This document shows, piece after piece, positions 40,544-49,188 of a stretch of DNA of 64,000 bases. Under the pieces are notes generated by a model. That model was not told where the DNA came from. It searched no databases and was given only the letters and a program-made list of their open reading frames with translations. Source of the DNA: Levilactobacillus hammesii DSM 16381 (GTDB lineage: Bacteria; Bacillota; Bacilli; Lactobacillales; Lactobacillaceae). Each line of letters begins with the position of its first letter. Position 1 is the stretch's first letter. Location of the stretch: NCBI RefSeq assembly GCF_001434395.1, contig NZ_AZFS01000064.1, forward strand, positions 157,623 through 221,622, written 5' to 3'. Made by a program: the position numbers and the translations under genes.

Positions 40544-41698
40544 ATGGTTCTGAAAGGTATTAAGCTGCGAATTTACCCCAGTCTGGCGCAACAGTTAAAG
40601 ATCAACCTTAATTTTGGCTATAATCGCTTCGTTTGGAATCAAATGCTAAACATGCTGCGTAAACGCTACGAAAACAATCCCCAGGCACCATTTCTGAACG
40701 TTTATGCTCTTAATAGTTTGCTGCCAGCGTTAAAGCGGGAATACCCATGGTTAAAGGAAGCGGAGAGTACTAGTCTACAATCGACGTGTCATGACCTAGT
40801 AGCCGCTTTTCAAAAGTTCTTTAAGGAAACTAATACCGGTTTTCCTAAATTTAAGTCGCGTAAATTTCCTAAGCAAAGCTACAACGTTAAGTGCTCCGGG
40901 ACCAGCTTAGCCATCAAAAACAATCGCATTATTAGAATTCCTAAGGTTGGTCTGATGCCCTTTAGAACGGGTAGGAAGATTACCGGTCAGCTCAAAAATG
41001 CGACCATCAAACTTTCAACAACCGGCAAATATTACGCGGTACTGTTAGTTGAAACCGAAATCAGTCCGTTAGCTAAAAATGGTCAAACAGTGGGCATTGA
41101 TTTAGGTGTGGCCGATTTGATGATCACTAGTGATGGGCAAAAACAACCGACAATTCGTTTTGACAAGCTTCTTGCCAAGAAGAAACACTACTGGGAAAAA
41201 CGCTTAGCGCGTCGTCGACGTCAGGCACAAAAAGAAATTGCCTGGGATCATCACAATCAATTTTCTGAACCCCGCGAATTGTCTGATTTTAAAAATTATC
41301 AGAAGGCGAAACGGATGGTCGCTAAGTACAGCGAAAAGATCGCTAACCAACGTCAGAATTACCTGCATCAGTTAACGATCCAACTCGTCAAACAATATGA
41401 TGTGATTAAAATTGAAGATTTGAAAACCAAGAATCTTCTCAAAAATCATCAACTTGCTCGGGCCATTGCGAACCAGTCTTGGCGTGAAATTCGTCGTCAA
41501 CTGACCTATAAATGCCCCTGGTATGGGAAGCAACTAGTGATTGTAAACCCACGGAAAACTAGTCAACTTTGTGCAAGCTGTGGCTTTGACGATGGCAAGC
41601 ATGAACTGTCCATTCGTAAATGGACTTGTCCCAATTGTGGAACAAACCACGATAGGGACGTTAACGCCGCTAAGAATATTTTGGCCGCAACTACTTAA
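40544..41698 (+). CDS. tnpB: TnpB, RNA-guided nuclease of IS200/IS605 family
   Basis: A 384-aa TnpB. It is a compact ancestor-like relative of Cas12 that uses an RNA from the element's right end to cut DNA. The N-terminal helix-turn-helix/OrfB_IS605 domain covers about residues 1-170. RuvC residues are Asp186 (VGIDLGVADL), Glu291 (IKIEDLKTKNL) and Asp372 (HDRDVNAAKN). The zinc ribbon has Cys343, Cys346, Cys362 and Cys365. All catalytic residues are present and the frame is open, in contrast to tnpA. Confidence 0.95.
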   Translation: MVLKGIKLRIYPSLAQQLKINLNFGYNRFVWNQMLNMLRKRYENNPQAPFLNVYALNSLLPALKREYPWLKEAESTSLQSTCHDLVAAFQKFFKETNTGFPKFKSRKFPKQSYNVKCSGTSLAIKNNRIIRIPKVGLMPFRTGRKITGQLKNATIKLSTTGKYYAVLLVETEISPLAKNGQTVGIDLGVADLMITSDGQKQPTIRFDKLLAKKKHYWEKRLARRRRQAQKEIAWDHHNQFSEPRELSDFKNYQKAKRMVAKYSEKIANQRQNYLHQLTIQLVKQYDVIKIEDLKTKNLLKNHQLARAIANQSWREIRRQLTYKCPWYGKQLVIVNPRKTSQLCASCGFDDGKHELSIRKWTCPNCGTNHDRDVNAAKNILAATT

Positions 41699-41823
41699 AT
41701 ATCAAACTGCCTTGGACTGGAACAGTCCTTAGTTGATAGCCGTAACCGCTACGTGACACCCCATAAGTGTCATGCAAGTCAGCGGTGTTCCTAGAAGCTC
41801 GTTACTTTAGTGACGGGTAGTTC
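41600..41823 (+). ncRNA. Predicted omegaRNA (reRNA) scaffold at the tnpB 3' end
   Basis: In characterised TnpB systems the guide RNA overlaps the 3' end of tnpB and runs to the right end of the element, with the guide in the flanking DNA. Here 41699-41823 contains pairing segments such as CTTGGACTG..CAGTCC and a terminal GTTAC/GTGAC stem. The guide would start near 41824 (CTTCATATCC). Boundaries are inferred from the family. Confidence 0.5.
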
Positions 41824-41876
41824 ACCTTCATATCCAAGAACTTCCTTTCAAAATTCACATGATCATGGTGGTTGCA

Positions 41877-42061
41877 GCGCCTTACCGAGTGGCCCAAATA
41901 AACCGGAACGCGGCGGGCGGACGCCCAGAGCCAAAGGGCGGTCTCTGAGCTTGCCGTTGAACCTCCAAAACCGAGTTTCAACGACACCAGTGCTCTAAGC
42001 GGCCAAAGTCGCCACTAAGAGCATTCCCGCGGCTGAGTTTATTTGGGCCACCCTCACGGCT
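41877..42061 (+). repeat. Structured dispersed repeat, family A (copy 41.9 kb)
   Basis: The outer helix GTGGCCCAAATAAAC pairs perfectly over 15 bp with GTTTATTTGGGCCAC. S2 is CAGAG/CTCTG around CCAAAGGGCGGT, and S3 is CGTTGAA/TTCAACG. S4 is reorganised as TGCTCT/AGAGCA with the usual GTCGCC inside the loop. Arm sequences differ from the 13.5-kb and 63.7-kb copies. Confidence 0.8.
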
Positions 42062-42188
42062 CACATCGGTTGGTGCATTTTCAATAGGGGTTGTCCGCGT
42101 GGTGTCTTAAATAATCATCTGTATCAACTAGTCTGGTCATAATGAACGGCACGCTTCAGGTCCACGACAACCCGGATTATAAATAAAT

Positions 42189-42202
42189 TGATAGCGCTTA
42201 CG
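42189..42202. promoter_or_regulatory. Candidate cre site
   Basis: TGATAGCGCTTACG matches 12 of 14 positions of the CcpA consensus and lies about 130 bases upstream of the HprK/PEPCK-like gene. Confidence 0.4.
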
Positions 42203-42318
42203 TCTTTTATGGTAAGTCAGCTTTGGGACAAATGCTATTAATATCTTGCAAAGTCGCTTCCTTCTGACCCGCTTTTAGGCTAGAATTACTCTTAAGACAT
42301 TATGAAAGGGGCTTCACC

Positions 42319-44037
42319 ATGCAGACACCAGCAGCAATTGATTTGGCTTCATTTTACGCAAATCCCGACCGGAACGTTGCGGTTTTGGACTACAATTCAC
42401 GCTTTATTACCAGCATTTTTGACCTCGTTAACAGTGACGAACTCGCCGATTTTGTGCGCCTGTTCCTGGACGAACAACGGGACCGGACGCCGGAAGTCGC
42501 TGACGCATCGACCACCTTTAACCTGGTGACACCACAGGTTTACTTGGCCACCATCAAGGCCATTTTGACGGATCAGCCGGATGCTTTTGCCCAGTATCAA
42601 AAATCAGAAATTCTGGCCAGCATCGAAGACCTCTATTCCTACTACCGGACGTACTTGCGGGTTGCGACGATGACCATCAAGCAAAACGATGTGGTCGCCA
42701 GTGAATTTATGACGATTGATCAACGGTTTAACGACTTAGTGATTCGTCTGTACCGGACGATTGAAGAAAAATTACAGGGGCACGCCAACCACGTTTATCG
42801 TCAAGTGAGCGCCGGTTCCAGCGCCTGCATGTTGCTCCAGGAATTGAACTGGCAGATGCCCGCCGGTTATGAAAAGCTGAAGGACATTCGGTTCATTGAC
42901 CGGTTGATGTTACGGCCACCAATGATGCTGCACACCAAGAGTAACAAGCGGAAGGGTACCTTTACGGCGACCCAGGTCAACCCCATCACGAACTTCAAGG
43001 GCACCGAGGACGATTTCTTCTGTTACCCAGCCATGATTGGGGAAAGCTTGGCTTACATCTACTTCCACCGCGACTACATGGCTTCCGGGTTGGCCTTGGC
43101 TAACCTGTTCCAGCTCGCCGATGCGAAGCAGGTGGCAGATCACAAGCCGGATTTGGTGCTCTTGTTTGGGACACCGGGTGTGGCAACGGATACCGATGCC
43201 GAAAACGGCCATTATTTCTACGATCAGGCCAACGACATCTACGTCGGTCAGGTGCCTTACAACGACCAGACCACGTACTTTGGCTACATGAAGAAGATGT
43301 GCCTGACGCTTCACAACCTGCACATGATCGCGCAGAAACGCCTGCCAATTCACGGGTCAATGATGAAGATTACCTTTGCAAATGGTCAAACCAAGACTGT
43401 CGTCTTCTTCGGGGACTCCGGTGCCGGTAAGTCTGAATCCATCGAGGCTCTGCAACAGGTCGCCGATGACCAGATTGTCAGCATGGAAACCATCTTTGAC
43501 GACATGGGTAGCTTCACGTTACAAGGCAAGGAACTCTACGCGCAAGGGACTGAAACCGGGGCGTTCGTCCGCCTCGATGACCTGAGTAGCGAAGTTGCCT
43601 TTAACAACATGGACCGGGGGATCTATATGAACCCCGAACAAAAGAATGCACGGGTCATCATCCCGGCCAACACCTGGCCACGGATTGTCATGCACCATCA
43701 CATTGACATGTGGGTCTACGCCAATAACTATGACGATGCCGTGGGGGTTCACCGGTTTACGGATCAGGAAACGGCCAAAGCCACCTTTATCGCCGGCAAG
43801 CGTAAGGCACTGGGCACCACGGATGAAGTGGGGATGAGCACGACGTTCTTTGCCAATCCTTTTGGTCCCGTTCAGGAACAAGCGGCGACGCAACCGATCA
43901 TCGATGCCGTCTTTGACCGTCTGTTCACGGATGACGTGTATGTCGGTGAGATCTACACCCACCTGGGTAACGACAAGTCACAGGACAAGCTCAACGAGTC
44001 GGCCCGGCAATTGCTGGCTGAACTGTTGGCATTGTAG
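42319..44037 (+). CDS. HprK/PEP carboxykinase-like P-loop protein
   Basis: A 572-aa cytoplasmic protein. A kinase-1a P-loop VVFFGDSGAGKSESIEAL lies near residues 365-382, followed by MPLK-like FDDMGSF and HHHIDMWVYANNYDDAVG. The Gly-Lys-Ser-Glu order recalls HPr kinase and PEP carboxykinase, which share this nucleotide-binding fold. The N-terminal 250 residues are helical and I do not recognise them. Lactobacillaceae proteins of this size are, as I recall, annotated PEP carboxykinase, but the classical substrate motifs are not evident, so function stays open. The candidate cre site upstream agrees with a central-carbon role. Start: AAAGGGGC before ATG. Confidence 0.6.
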   Translation: MQTPAAIDLASFYANPDRNVAVLDYNSRFITSIFDLVNSDELADFVRLFLDEQRDRTPEVADASTTFNLVTPQVYLATIKAILTDQPDAFAQYQKSEILASIEDLYSYYRTYLRVATMTIKQNDVVASEFMTIDQRFNDLVIRLYRTIEEKLQGHANHVYRQVSAGSSACMLLQELNWQMPAGYEKLKDIRFIDRLMLRPPMMLHTKSNKRKGTFTATQVNPITNFKGTEDDFFCYPAMIGESLAYIYFHRDYMASGLALANLFQLADAKQVADHKPDLVLLFGTPGVATDTDAENGHYFYDQANDIYVGQVPYNDQTTYFGYMKKMCLTLHNLHMIAQKRLPIHGSMMKITFANGQTKTVVFFGDSGAGKSESIEALQQVADDQIVSMETIFDDMGSFTLQGKELYAQGTETGAFVRLDDLSSEVAFNNMDRGIYMNPEQKNARVIIPANTWPRIVMHHHIDMWVYANNYDDAVGVHRFTDQETAKATFIAGKRKALGTTDEVGMSTTFFANPFGPVQEQAATQPIIDAVFDRLFTDDVYVGEIYTHLGNDKSQDKLNESARQLLAELLAL

Positions 44038-44138
44038 GGATAGCGAAAAATAATCGTTATACTATTACTAACGAAAAAAATACCGAAACAGTCTCATTTG
44101 TTTGGCTAAAAGATAAATTTATTTTGATAATAGCAGAA

Positions 44139-44187
44139 GAAATCCCGTTCACTAACGATGTTAATCGGTTAGTGGACGGGATTTTTT
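44139..44187 (+). terminator. Terminator
   Basis: AAATCCCGTTCACTAAC pairs with GTTAGTGGACGGGATTT, ending in a T-run. Confidence 0.9.
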
Positions 44188-44226
44188 GTGTAATTGAAGG
44201 CTGAAAGGACAAGAATCATTACCGGA

Positions 44227-44294
44227 GCTTAGATGGCATGGCTAGTCGTCTAAACTAATCACCTGTGGCTGTCAGAAGCCGTTTCCATCTAAGC
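44227..44294 (-). other. Long-range hairpin 3' of etfA
   Basis: GCTTAGATGG (44227-44236) pairs perfectly with CCATCTAAGC (44285-44294), with GGCT/AGCC inside. It starts 10 bases after the etfA stop on the minus strand and lacks a T-run. It could be a 3' stability element. Confidence 0.45.
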
Positions 44295-44304
44295 ACAATA
44301 GGTC

Positions 44305-45270
44305 TTAAACAAACTGTGCCAATAAGGCCGACATGAAGGCCTGAGCATCCCCAACGTAGCCGTAATCAGCGACGTCGAAGATGGGGGCATCCTTGTCTGA
44401 GTTCACGGCGACAATGGTCTGGGAATCTTGCATCCCAACCAAGAATTGGACGGCGCCGCTGACCCCGAAAGTGAGGATCAATTCGGGATGAATGGTGTTT
44501 CCACTCTGGCCAATCTGATCATCGTGGTTGAAGCGTTCTTGGTCGGTCAATGGCCGAGAGACACCAATCCGACCGCCGAATTTTTCGGCGAGTTGAGTGG
44601 CGGTGTCGATGGTGGCTGCGCTGGCCGCACCGCGTCCTAGGGCGACGACCCGGCTAGCATCACCCACTGTGGTGGCGGTGTTGACGACTGGTGTTGCGGC
44701 CTTTACCTGTAGGCGGTCAACGGGGTGGAAGGTGATGGTGTCGGTGGTGACGGTCGCCGCACCTTCAGCGGTATTTGCAACGAACGTGTTAGGCCGGACC
44801 GTGGCCATTTGGGGCCGATGGTCGGGGCAGATAATTTCACACATGATGTTGTCCCCGTAAGAGGGTTTGGTAGCGACTAGGGTGTCGTCATCGAAACGCA
44901 GATCCAGACAGTCGGCGGTCAATCCCGTCCGTAACTTGGCTTGCAGCCGTGGGGCGATGGATCTTCCAGTGATCGTGGCGCCAAATAAGATCGAATTGGG
45001 CTGGTATTTGGTCACCAACTGTTCTAGGGCATCGGCGTGTTCGGCGTCCGTGGCCGTGGGGAAACGGTCATCCCGGACCACGCGAATCTCGTCGGGACCG
45101 TAAGCCTTTAATTCATCTTCTAGGTGATCGTTGGTCGCTTCGAGTAGAATGACGACAGTCTTGAAATGGTCACCAGCTAAGCCCTTGGCCTTGGTGATTA
45201 ACTGTTGCGTGGTGGGTTCAATGTGGTCTAAGCGGCGTTCCGCAATGACCCATAATTCTGGTTTTGACAT
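44305..45270 (-). CDS. etfA: Electron transfer flavoprotein, alpha subunit
   Basis: A 321-aa subunit that holds FAD in its C-terminal domain and passes electrons between the acyl-CoA dehydrogenase and other carriers. The FAD domain (about residues 200-321) shows GRGAASAATIDTATQLAEKFGG, IGQSGNTIHPELILTFGVSGAVQFLVGM and the closing ADYGYVGDAQ. N-terminal domain: LWVIAERR and ILFGATITGRSIAPRLQAKL. It starts 13 bases after the etfB stop in the same operon. Confidence 0.95.
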   Translation of the reverse strand: MSKPELWVIAERRLDHIEPTTQQLITKAKGLAGDHFKTVVILLEATNDHLEDELKAYGPDEIRVVRDDRFPTATDAEHADALEQLVTKYQPNSILFGATITGRSIAPRLQAKLRTGLTADCLDLRFDDDTLVATKPSYGDNIMCEIICPDHRPQMATVRPNTFVANTAEGAATVTTDTITFHPVDRLQVKAATPVVNTATTVGDASRVVALGRGAASAATIDTATQLAEKFGGRIGVSRPLTDQERFNHDDQIGQSGNTIHPELILTFGVSGAVQFLVGMQDSQTIVAVNSDKDAPIFDVADYGYVGDAQAFMSALLAQFV

Positions 45271-45283
45271 GGCAGATTCCTCC

Positions 45284-46078
45284 TTAGATTAATTGACGGC
45301 CTTTCAGGGCCTTGATCAGTTGACTAGCGGCTTCACTGGGCGTTCCCGTCAGTGGGGTTAATTCCCGCTTAACGGGTTCTGGCGCGTAGACCTTGGTAAC
45401 GATGGTCGGTGAGCCAGCTTGGCCCAGACGAGTGTCATCGAGATCGAGGTCGTCATGATGCCAAACGGTCAGGGGCTTGTCAAAGCTGAGTTGGATGTTG
45501 CGGGGGGTGGGGTAACGAGGCGTATTTAACTCGCTTCGCACACTGACCACGGCAGGCAGTTGGGCGACCAACGTTTGCTTGGTGTCTTCCAATAGCCGTT
45601 CTGCCGTGACCTCATTCTTGCCGCTTAGACGCAGACTGGCCGCGTAGGTAATCTGTGGTTGGTGGAGGAATTCGGCGACAATCGGGCCGACTTGGCCGGT
45701 GTCGGCGTCAACGGCTTGGCGACCAAATAAAATCAGGTCGGCATCGCCAATCTTCTTCAGGGCTTGCGCAATCACATAACCCGTGGCCAAGGTGTCGGCC
45801 CCCGCAAAAGCTCGGTCGGACAGCAGATAGCCGGCATCGGCGCCCATGGCCATCCCTTCGCGGAGGGACTCGGCGTAATCATCGGGGCCCATGGTAAGGA
45901 GGGCGACTTGAACATCGTCGTCCGCGGTGTCCTTTAAGTGTAGGGCAAGTTCAATAGCATTCTTATCAAAGGGATTCATCACACCAGCCAGACCACGCCG
46001 GTCCAGGTTGTGCGTGACTGGGTCAATGGTGACATCGTTGGTTTCGGGAACTTGTTTGAGACATACGACAATTTTCAT
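45284..46078 (-). CDS. etfB: Electron transfer flavoprotein, beta subunit
   Basis: A 264-aa partner of EtfA that binds AMP or, in bifurcating types, a second FAD and NADH. It begins MKIVVCLKQVPETNDV, with NPFDKNAIELALHL, LTMGPDD, DLILFGRQAVDADTGQVGPIVAEFL and VSVRSELNTPRYPTPRNI. Whether it bifurcates electrons cannot be decided by eye. It lies between the dehydrogenase gene (11 bases) and etfA. Confidence 0.95.
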   Translation of the reverse strand: MKIVVCLKQVPETNDVTIDPVTHNLDRRGLAGVMNPFDKNAIELALHLKDTADDDVQVALLTMGPDDYAESLREGMAMGADAGYLLSDRAFAGADTLATGYVIAQALKKIGDADLILFGRQAVDADTGQVGPIVAEFLHQPQITYAASLRLSGKNEVTAERLLEDTKQTLVAQLPAVVSVRSELNTPRYPTPRNIQLSFDKPLTVWHHDDLDLDDTRLGQAGSPTIVTKVYAPEPVKRELTPLTGTPSEAASQLIKALKGRQLI

Positions 46079-46089
46079 GGGAAGACCTC

Positions 46090-47211
46090 CTATTTCTTAA
46101 ATTCGGCGGTGGCAATGGCGGACCGCATCTTTTCCACGGTTCCTTCGGCAATTTCCATGGCGCGAGCATCACGGATCAGATGTTCTACCGGGTATTCACG
46201 ACTGTAACCGTAGCCGGCCAGGATCTGTAAGGTGTCATCGCCGGCGCTGACGGCAGCGCGTGAGCCGTGGGCCTTGGCCATGGCGGCTTCCTCACTGTAA
46301 GGTTGGCCAGTGGCTTTAAGCTTGGCGGCATTTTGGTAGAGGAGACGTGTGGTTTCCTTGCGCATGGCAATGTCGGCCACTTTACGGTGGGTGACCTGAA
46401 GTGCCGTTAATGGTGTATCACCGGCCTTACGTTCCTTAGCGTAGTCGGTGGCGATCTTCAACTCGTGTTCCATGATGCCCGTTAGAACGGCACCCATGAG
46501 AACCCGGGCATCGTCGTGGGCGGAATCCCCAATTTTACCGCCGTCACCCAGCTTTCCCAGCAGGTGATCGTCGTCAACGATGATGTGATCCATCACAATT
46601 TCACCAACCGGTGTCCCTCGCAGACCGATGAAGTCTTCACGCTTTCCGAATGAGAAACCTGGCATGTCTTGATCGACCACGAAGACGGAAAGCTCTTGGG
46701 GCGCCGTCTTGACGAGAACGCAGTAGACTTGCGCTAAGCCACCGTTGGTAATCATGATCTTATCGCCGGTGATGACCCAGTGGTCGCCCTCACGCGTCGC
46801 CGTCGAACTGATACCCATGGGGTTGGAGCCACCGGAGGCTTCGGTCATGGAGAAGGCAAAGATCCGGTCATTTGCGGACGGTAAGAGTTGCTTTTGCAGG
46901 GCGGGAGTCCCGAATTTTAGGATCTGATCGATGGTCTTAAAGTGACCTTCGAGCGTGACCGCCGTGCTGGCGTTACCGCGGGCGATGTGGTTGAGGGCCT
47001 TTGCCGTGGCCTCGGGACCGAAGCCGGCACCACCAAATTCCTGGGGTAGCATGATGCCGAGAAAACCCGTATTCGTTAACTTTTGGATAAAACCGGCTGG
47101 AAAGTCACCCGCGGCATCCATGGGCATATCCTGGGGACTAATCTCCCGCGCGGTATAGTCGTCAACCATTTGGAGTAGCAGCTTTTCAGCGGCAGCAGTT
47201 GTAGATGGCAT
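46090..47211 (-). CDS. Acyl-CoA dehydrogenase
   Basis: A 373-aa FAD enzyme that oxidises acyl-CoA, or in reverse reduces an enoyl-CoA. Motifs: MLPQEFGGAGFGPEA, FAFSMTEASGGSNPMGISSTA (FAD and substrate site), WVITGDKIMITNGGLA, LQILAGYGYSREYPVEHLIRDARAMEIAEGTVE with the catalytic Glu in AEGT. ATG 47211 is chosen because GGAGGA lies seven bases upstream; the longer frame to 47310 has no such site. First gene of a three-gene operon with etfB and etfA. No thiolase or hydratase genes are near. Confidence 0.93.
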   Translation of the reverse strand: MPSTTAAAEKLLLQMVDDYTAREISPQDMPMDAAGDFPAGFIQKLTNTGFLGIMLPQEFGGAGFGPEATAKALNHIARGNASTAVTLEGHFKTIDQILKFGTPALQKQLLPSANDRIFAFSMTEASGGSNPMGISSTATREGDHWVITGDKIMITNGGLAQVYCVLVKTAPQELSVFVVDQDMPGFSFGKREDFIGLRGTPVGEIVMDHIIVDDDHLLGKLGDGGKIGDSAHDDARVLMGAVLTGIMEHELKIATDYAKERKAGDTPLTALQVTHRKVADIAMRKETTRLLYQNAAKLKATGQPYSEEAAMAKAHGSRAAVSAGDDTLQILAGYGYSREYPVEHLIRDARAMEIAEGTVEKMRSAIATAEFKK

Positions 47212-47283
47212 AAATAGTTCCTCCTTATCAAGCGTTTTAATTGTGTAAAAGTGCACGATTCGAAGTAAGTATAGAGAATAATC

Positions 47284-47312
47284 AAATGATAAGTCCAGTA
47301 AAAGTATCATTT
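47284..47312. promoter_or_regulatory. Inverted repeat, candidate operator of the acyl-CoA dehydrogenase operon
   Basis: AAATGATA (47284-47291) and TATCATTT (47305-47312) form an 8-bp inverted repeat with a 13-base spacer, 73-101 bases upstream of the start codon. The binding protein is unknown. Confidence 0.45.
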
Positions 47313-47424
47313 ATTTTAGGAATAAATGATTGTGGGTAATCACAAATTTAGCTATAAAAAAATTGGTACTGACCAGCTGGTTATTATACAATGAAACCGG
47401 ATTCTAAATTGGAGGAAAGCAATC

Positions 47425-48456
47425 ATGGAAATTACACAAGAAGTTGCTGGAACTATCGCAGGACAGTCCGTCACCAAGTACCTGTTAACTAATCAACAAG
47501 GAACGCGAGTCAGTGTCTTGACCTGGGGCGCAACCCTGCAAGAATTTAGTGTCGTAGAGGGCGATCGGCGCCAACAATTAGTGGTCGGCGAGTCCGATAT
47601 CACCGCCTATGATCACAACGGCTATTGCCTGTGCCAAGCCTTGGGCCGGGTCGCTGGCCGCATTGCCGGCGCCCAGTTTGATCTCGATGGTCAGACGGTT
47701 CACCTGGAAGCCAATGAGGGCAAGAATGCCATTCACGGGGGCCCGCATGGTTTTAGAAACGTGAACTGGTCCGGCGAAACCAAGAAGACGGCTGACACGG
47801 CTAGCGTGGTGTTGACGCACACCGTGACGCCCGCCGAGGATCGCTATCCCGGGACGTTAACCACCAGCATCACGTACACCCTAACGGCCGAAAATCGGTT
47901 AGAAATCAGCTTTACGGGGACGAGTGATGCCGACACGCTATTTAACCCAACCATTCACACGTACTTTAACGTGACCGATGACCAGCACAGCATCGACAAA
48001 CAGTGGCTGTTGCTGAGCGGCAATCAGCGACTGGAACTCAAGGGAGACAAGACGCCCAGCGGCAAGAAGTTGCCAACGGCCGGCACGGGGTACGACTTCA
48101 GTCAGCCACGAACCATCGCGGATGGGTTGGCACAACTCAAAAAAGATGGGGCAGTTGAATACGATGACGCCTTTGTAGTCAAGCCAAGTGCCACCACGCC
48201 GATTGCCGCCATTGGGGATGCTGCGGGTCACCGTCGAGTTGCGGTATACTCCGATCGTGACGGCTTGGTCGTCTTCACGGCAAACCCAACGGATGCCAAA
48301 CGCGCAGAGGTCCGGGACTACAATGCGTTGGCCTTGGAGGCCCAAGCGTTGCCGGATGCCATTCACCACGATGACTTCGGCGACATCGTTCTCCCGGCCA
48401 ACCACCCCGTCACCCACACCATCGCCTACCAATACTTGGCAGACAACCAGGACTAA
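47425..48456 (+). CDS. galM: Aldose 1-epimerase (galactose mutarotase)
   Basis: A 343-aa enzyme that interconverts alpha and beta galactose so that GalK can use it. Marks: VLTWGATLQEF, GRVAGRIAGAQFDLDG, NAIHGGPHGFRNVNW (catalytic His), FNPTIHTYFNV (second catalytic His region) and the late Glu in RDYNALALEAQALPDAIH. RBS TTGGAGGAAAG. It is divergent from the acyl-CoA dehydrogenase operon and separated from the other gal genes by repeats and pgm. Confidence 0.93.
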   Translation: MEITQEVAGTIAGQSVTKYLLTNQQGTRVSVLTWGATLQEFSVVEGDRRQQLVVGESDITAYDHNGYCLCQALGRVAGRIAGAQFDLDGQTVHLEANEGKNAIHGGPHGFRNVNWSGETKKTADTASVVLTHTVTPAEDRYPGTLTTSITYTLTAENRLEISFTGTSDADTLFNPTIHTYFNVTDDQHSIDKQWLLLSGNQRLELKGDKTPSGKKLPTAGTGYDFSQPRTIADGLAQLKKDGAVEYDDAFVVKPSATTPIAAIGDAAGHRRVAVYSDRDGLVVFTANPTDAKRAEVRDYNALALEAQALPDAIHHDDFGDIVLPANHPVTHTIAYQYLADNQD

Positions 48457-48472
48457 GCCAAGGATTAGATAA

Positions 48473-48646
48473 GCGCCTTCGACGGTCAGGGATTGGGGAA
48501 CGGTACGAGCCATAAAGCGGTCTCGCACCTCGCGTTGGAGCCTCGTCAAGTTCAACGAGTCTCCAAGCGTGTCCGGTGAAGTAACCTGGCCTAAGACGCC
48601 AGCTAACTTCACCCTCACGGCTGGCTCCATCCCTGACCGTCTGCGG
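48473..48646 (+). repeat. Structured dispersed repeat, family A (copy 48.5 kb)
   Basis: Outer arms ACGGTCAGGGAT and ATCCCTGACCGT pair over 12 bp. S2 is GGTACGAG (48502-48509) with CTCGCACC (48522-48529), one mismatch, around CCATAAAGCGGT. S3 is TTGGAG/CTCCAA with an inner CTCGT/ACGAG; S4 is GGTGAAGT/ACTTCACC extended by CTGGC/GCCAG. This is the most divergent copy in sequence, yet has the same helices. Confidence 0.8.
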
Positions 48647-48954
48647 CAACGCGGTGAGGCCTCTACTGTTGGTTTAGGTTGAAAACTACGATAGGGTGCC
48701 TGTTTCAAGATTGGATTCGGCTTATTTCAGCCATTTGGTTTGTAGTCATGAAAATAGCCGTGAAACGGTGGGCTGACCATTAAAGAAGCCCTTAAGTTTA
48801 GCTAACACCTGAGTTAAACTTCGGCCTGACTGGTATAAACTTTGCGGCGTTGCTGGTATAGTAGTGATGTTGATTCTATAATTTCGGTCACACATCGGGG
48901 AGTGGATTAAATGATGTGCTGACTGACGATGGTGTCTGGGTTAACGCTAGGTTA

Positions 48955-49132
48955 GCCGTGAGGGCAGTGTCAATCAGCTCAGCCGTGGGAATTATCCAAG
49001 TGGCCAGCCACTTGGGTAATTGGTGACTTTGAAACTCGGTCTGTGAGGTTCGAAGTCAAGCCCGGAGACCGCTCTTTGGCTCCGGGCGTCCGCCCACAGC
49101 GTCACGGCTGATTGACACTGCCCGGCAAGGCG
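48955..49132 (-). repeat. Structured dispersed repeat, family A (copy 49.0 kb)
   Basis: Read on the minus strand. Outer arms GGCAGTGTCAATCAGC and GCTGATTGACACTGCC pair over 16 bp. S2 is GCCCGGAG (49060-49067) with CTCCGGGC (49080-49087), perfect, around the complement of CCAAAGAGCGGT. S3 GACTTTGAA/TTCGAAGTC and S4 AATTATCCAAGTGG/CCACTTGGGTAATT include G-T pairs. The stretch between this copy and the one at 48473 (about 48647-48954) shows nothing I recognise. Confidence 0.85.
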
Positions 49133-49188
49133 ACACAAAGCACAATTCCATCCAGACAAAAACGTTAAGTGAAAAAGGAGAGGTTTAG

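Larger units (their letters stand above)
39996..41823. mobile_element. IS200/IS605-type element with divergent tnpA and tnpB
   Basis: The unit holds a minus-strand tnpA pseudogene and a plus-strand intact tnpB. The left end is near an imperfect hairpin CTCGGTATTGCAATGCCGAG (40004-40023). The right end is near GTTACTTTAGTGAC followed by GGGTAGTTCAC, a form common at right ends of this group. Exact boundaries are inferred; these elements make no target duplication, so the ends cannot be confirmed from direct repeats. Confidence 0.7.

Noticed and set aside
41877..42061. Family A copy beside tnpB as part of the IS element
   Set aside because: Equivalent copies occur far from any tnpB, so it is an independent repeat next to the element.
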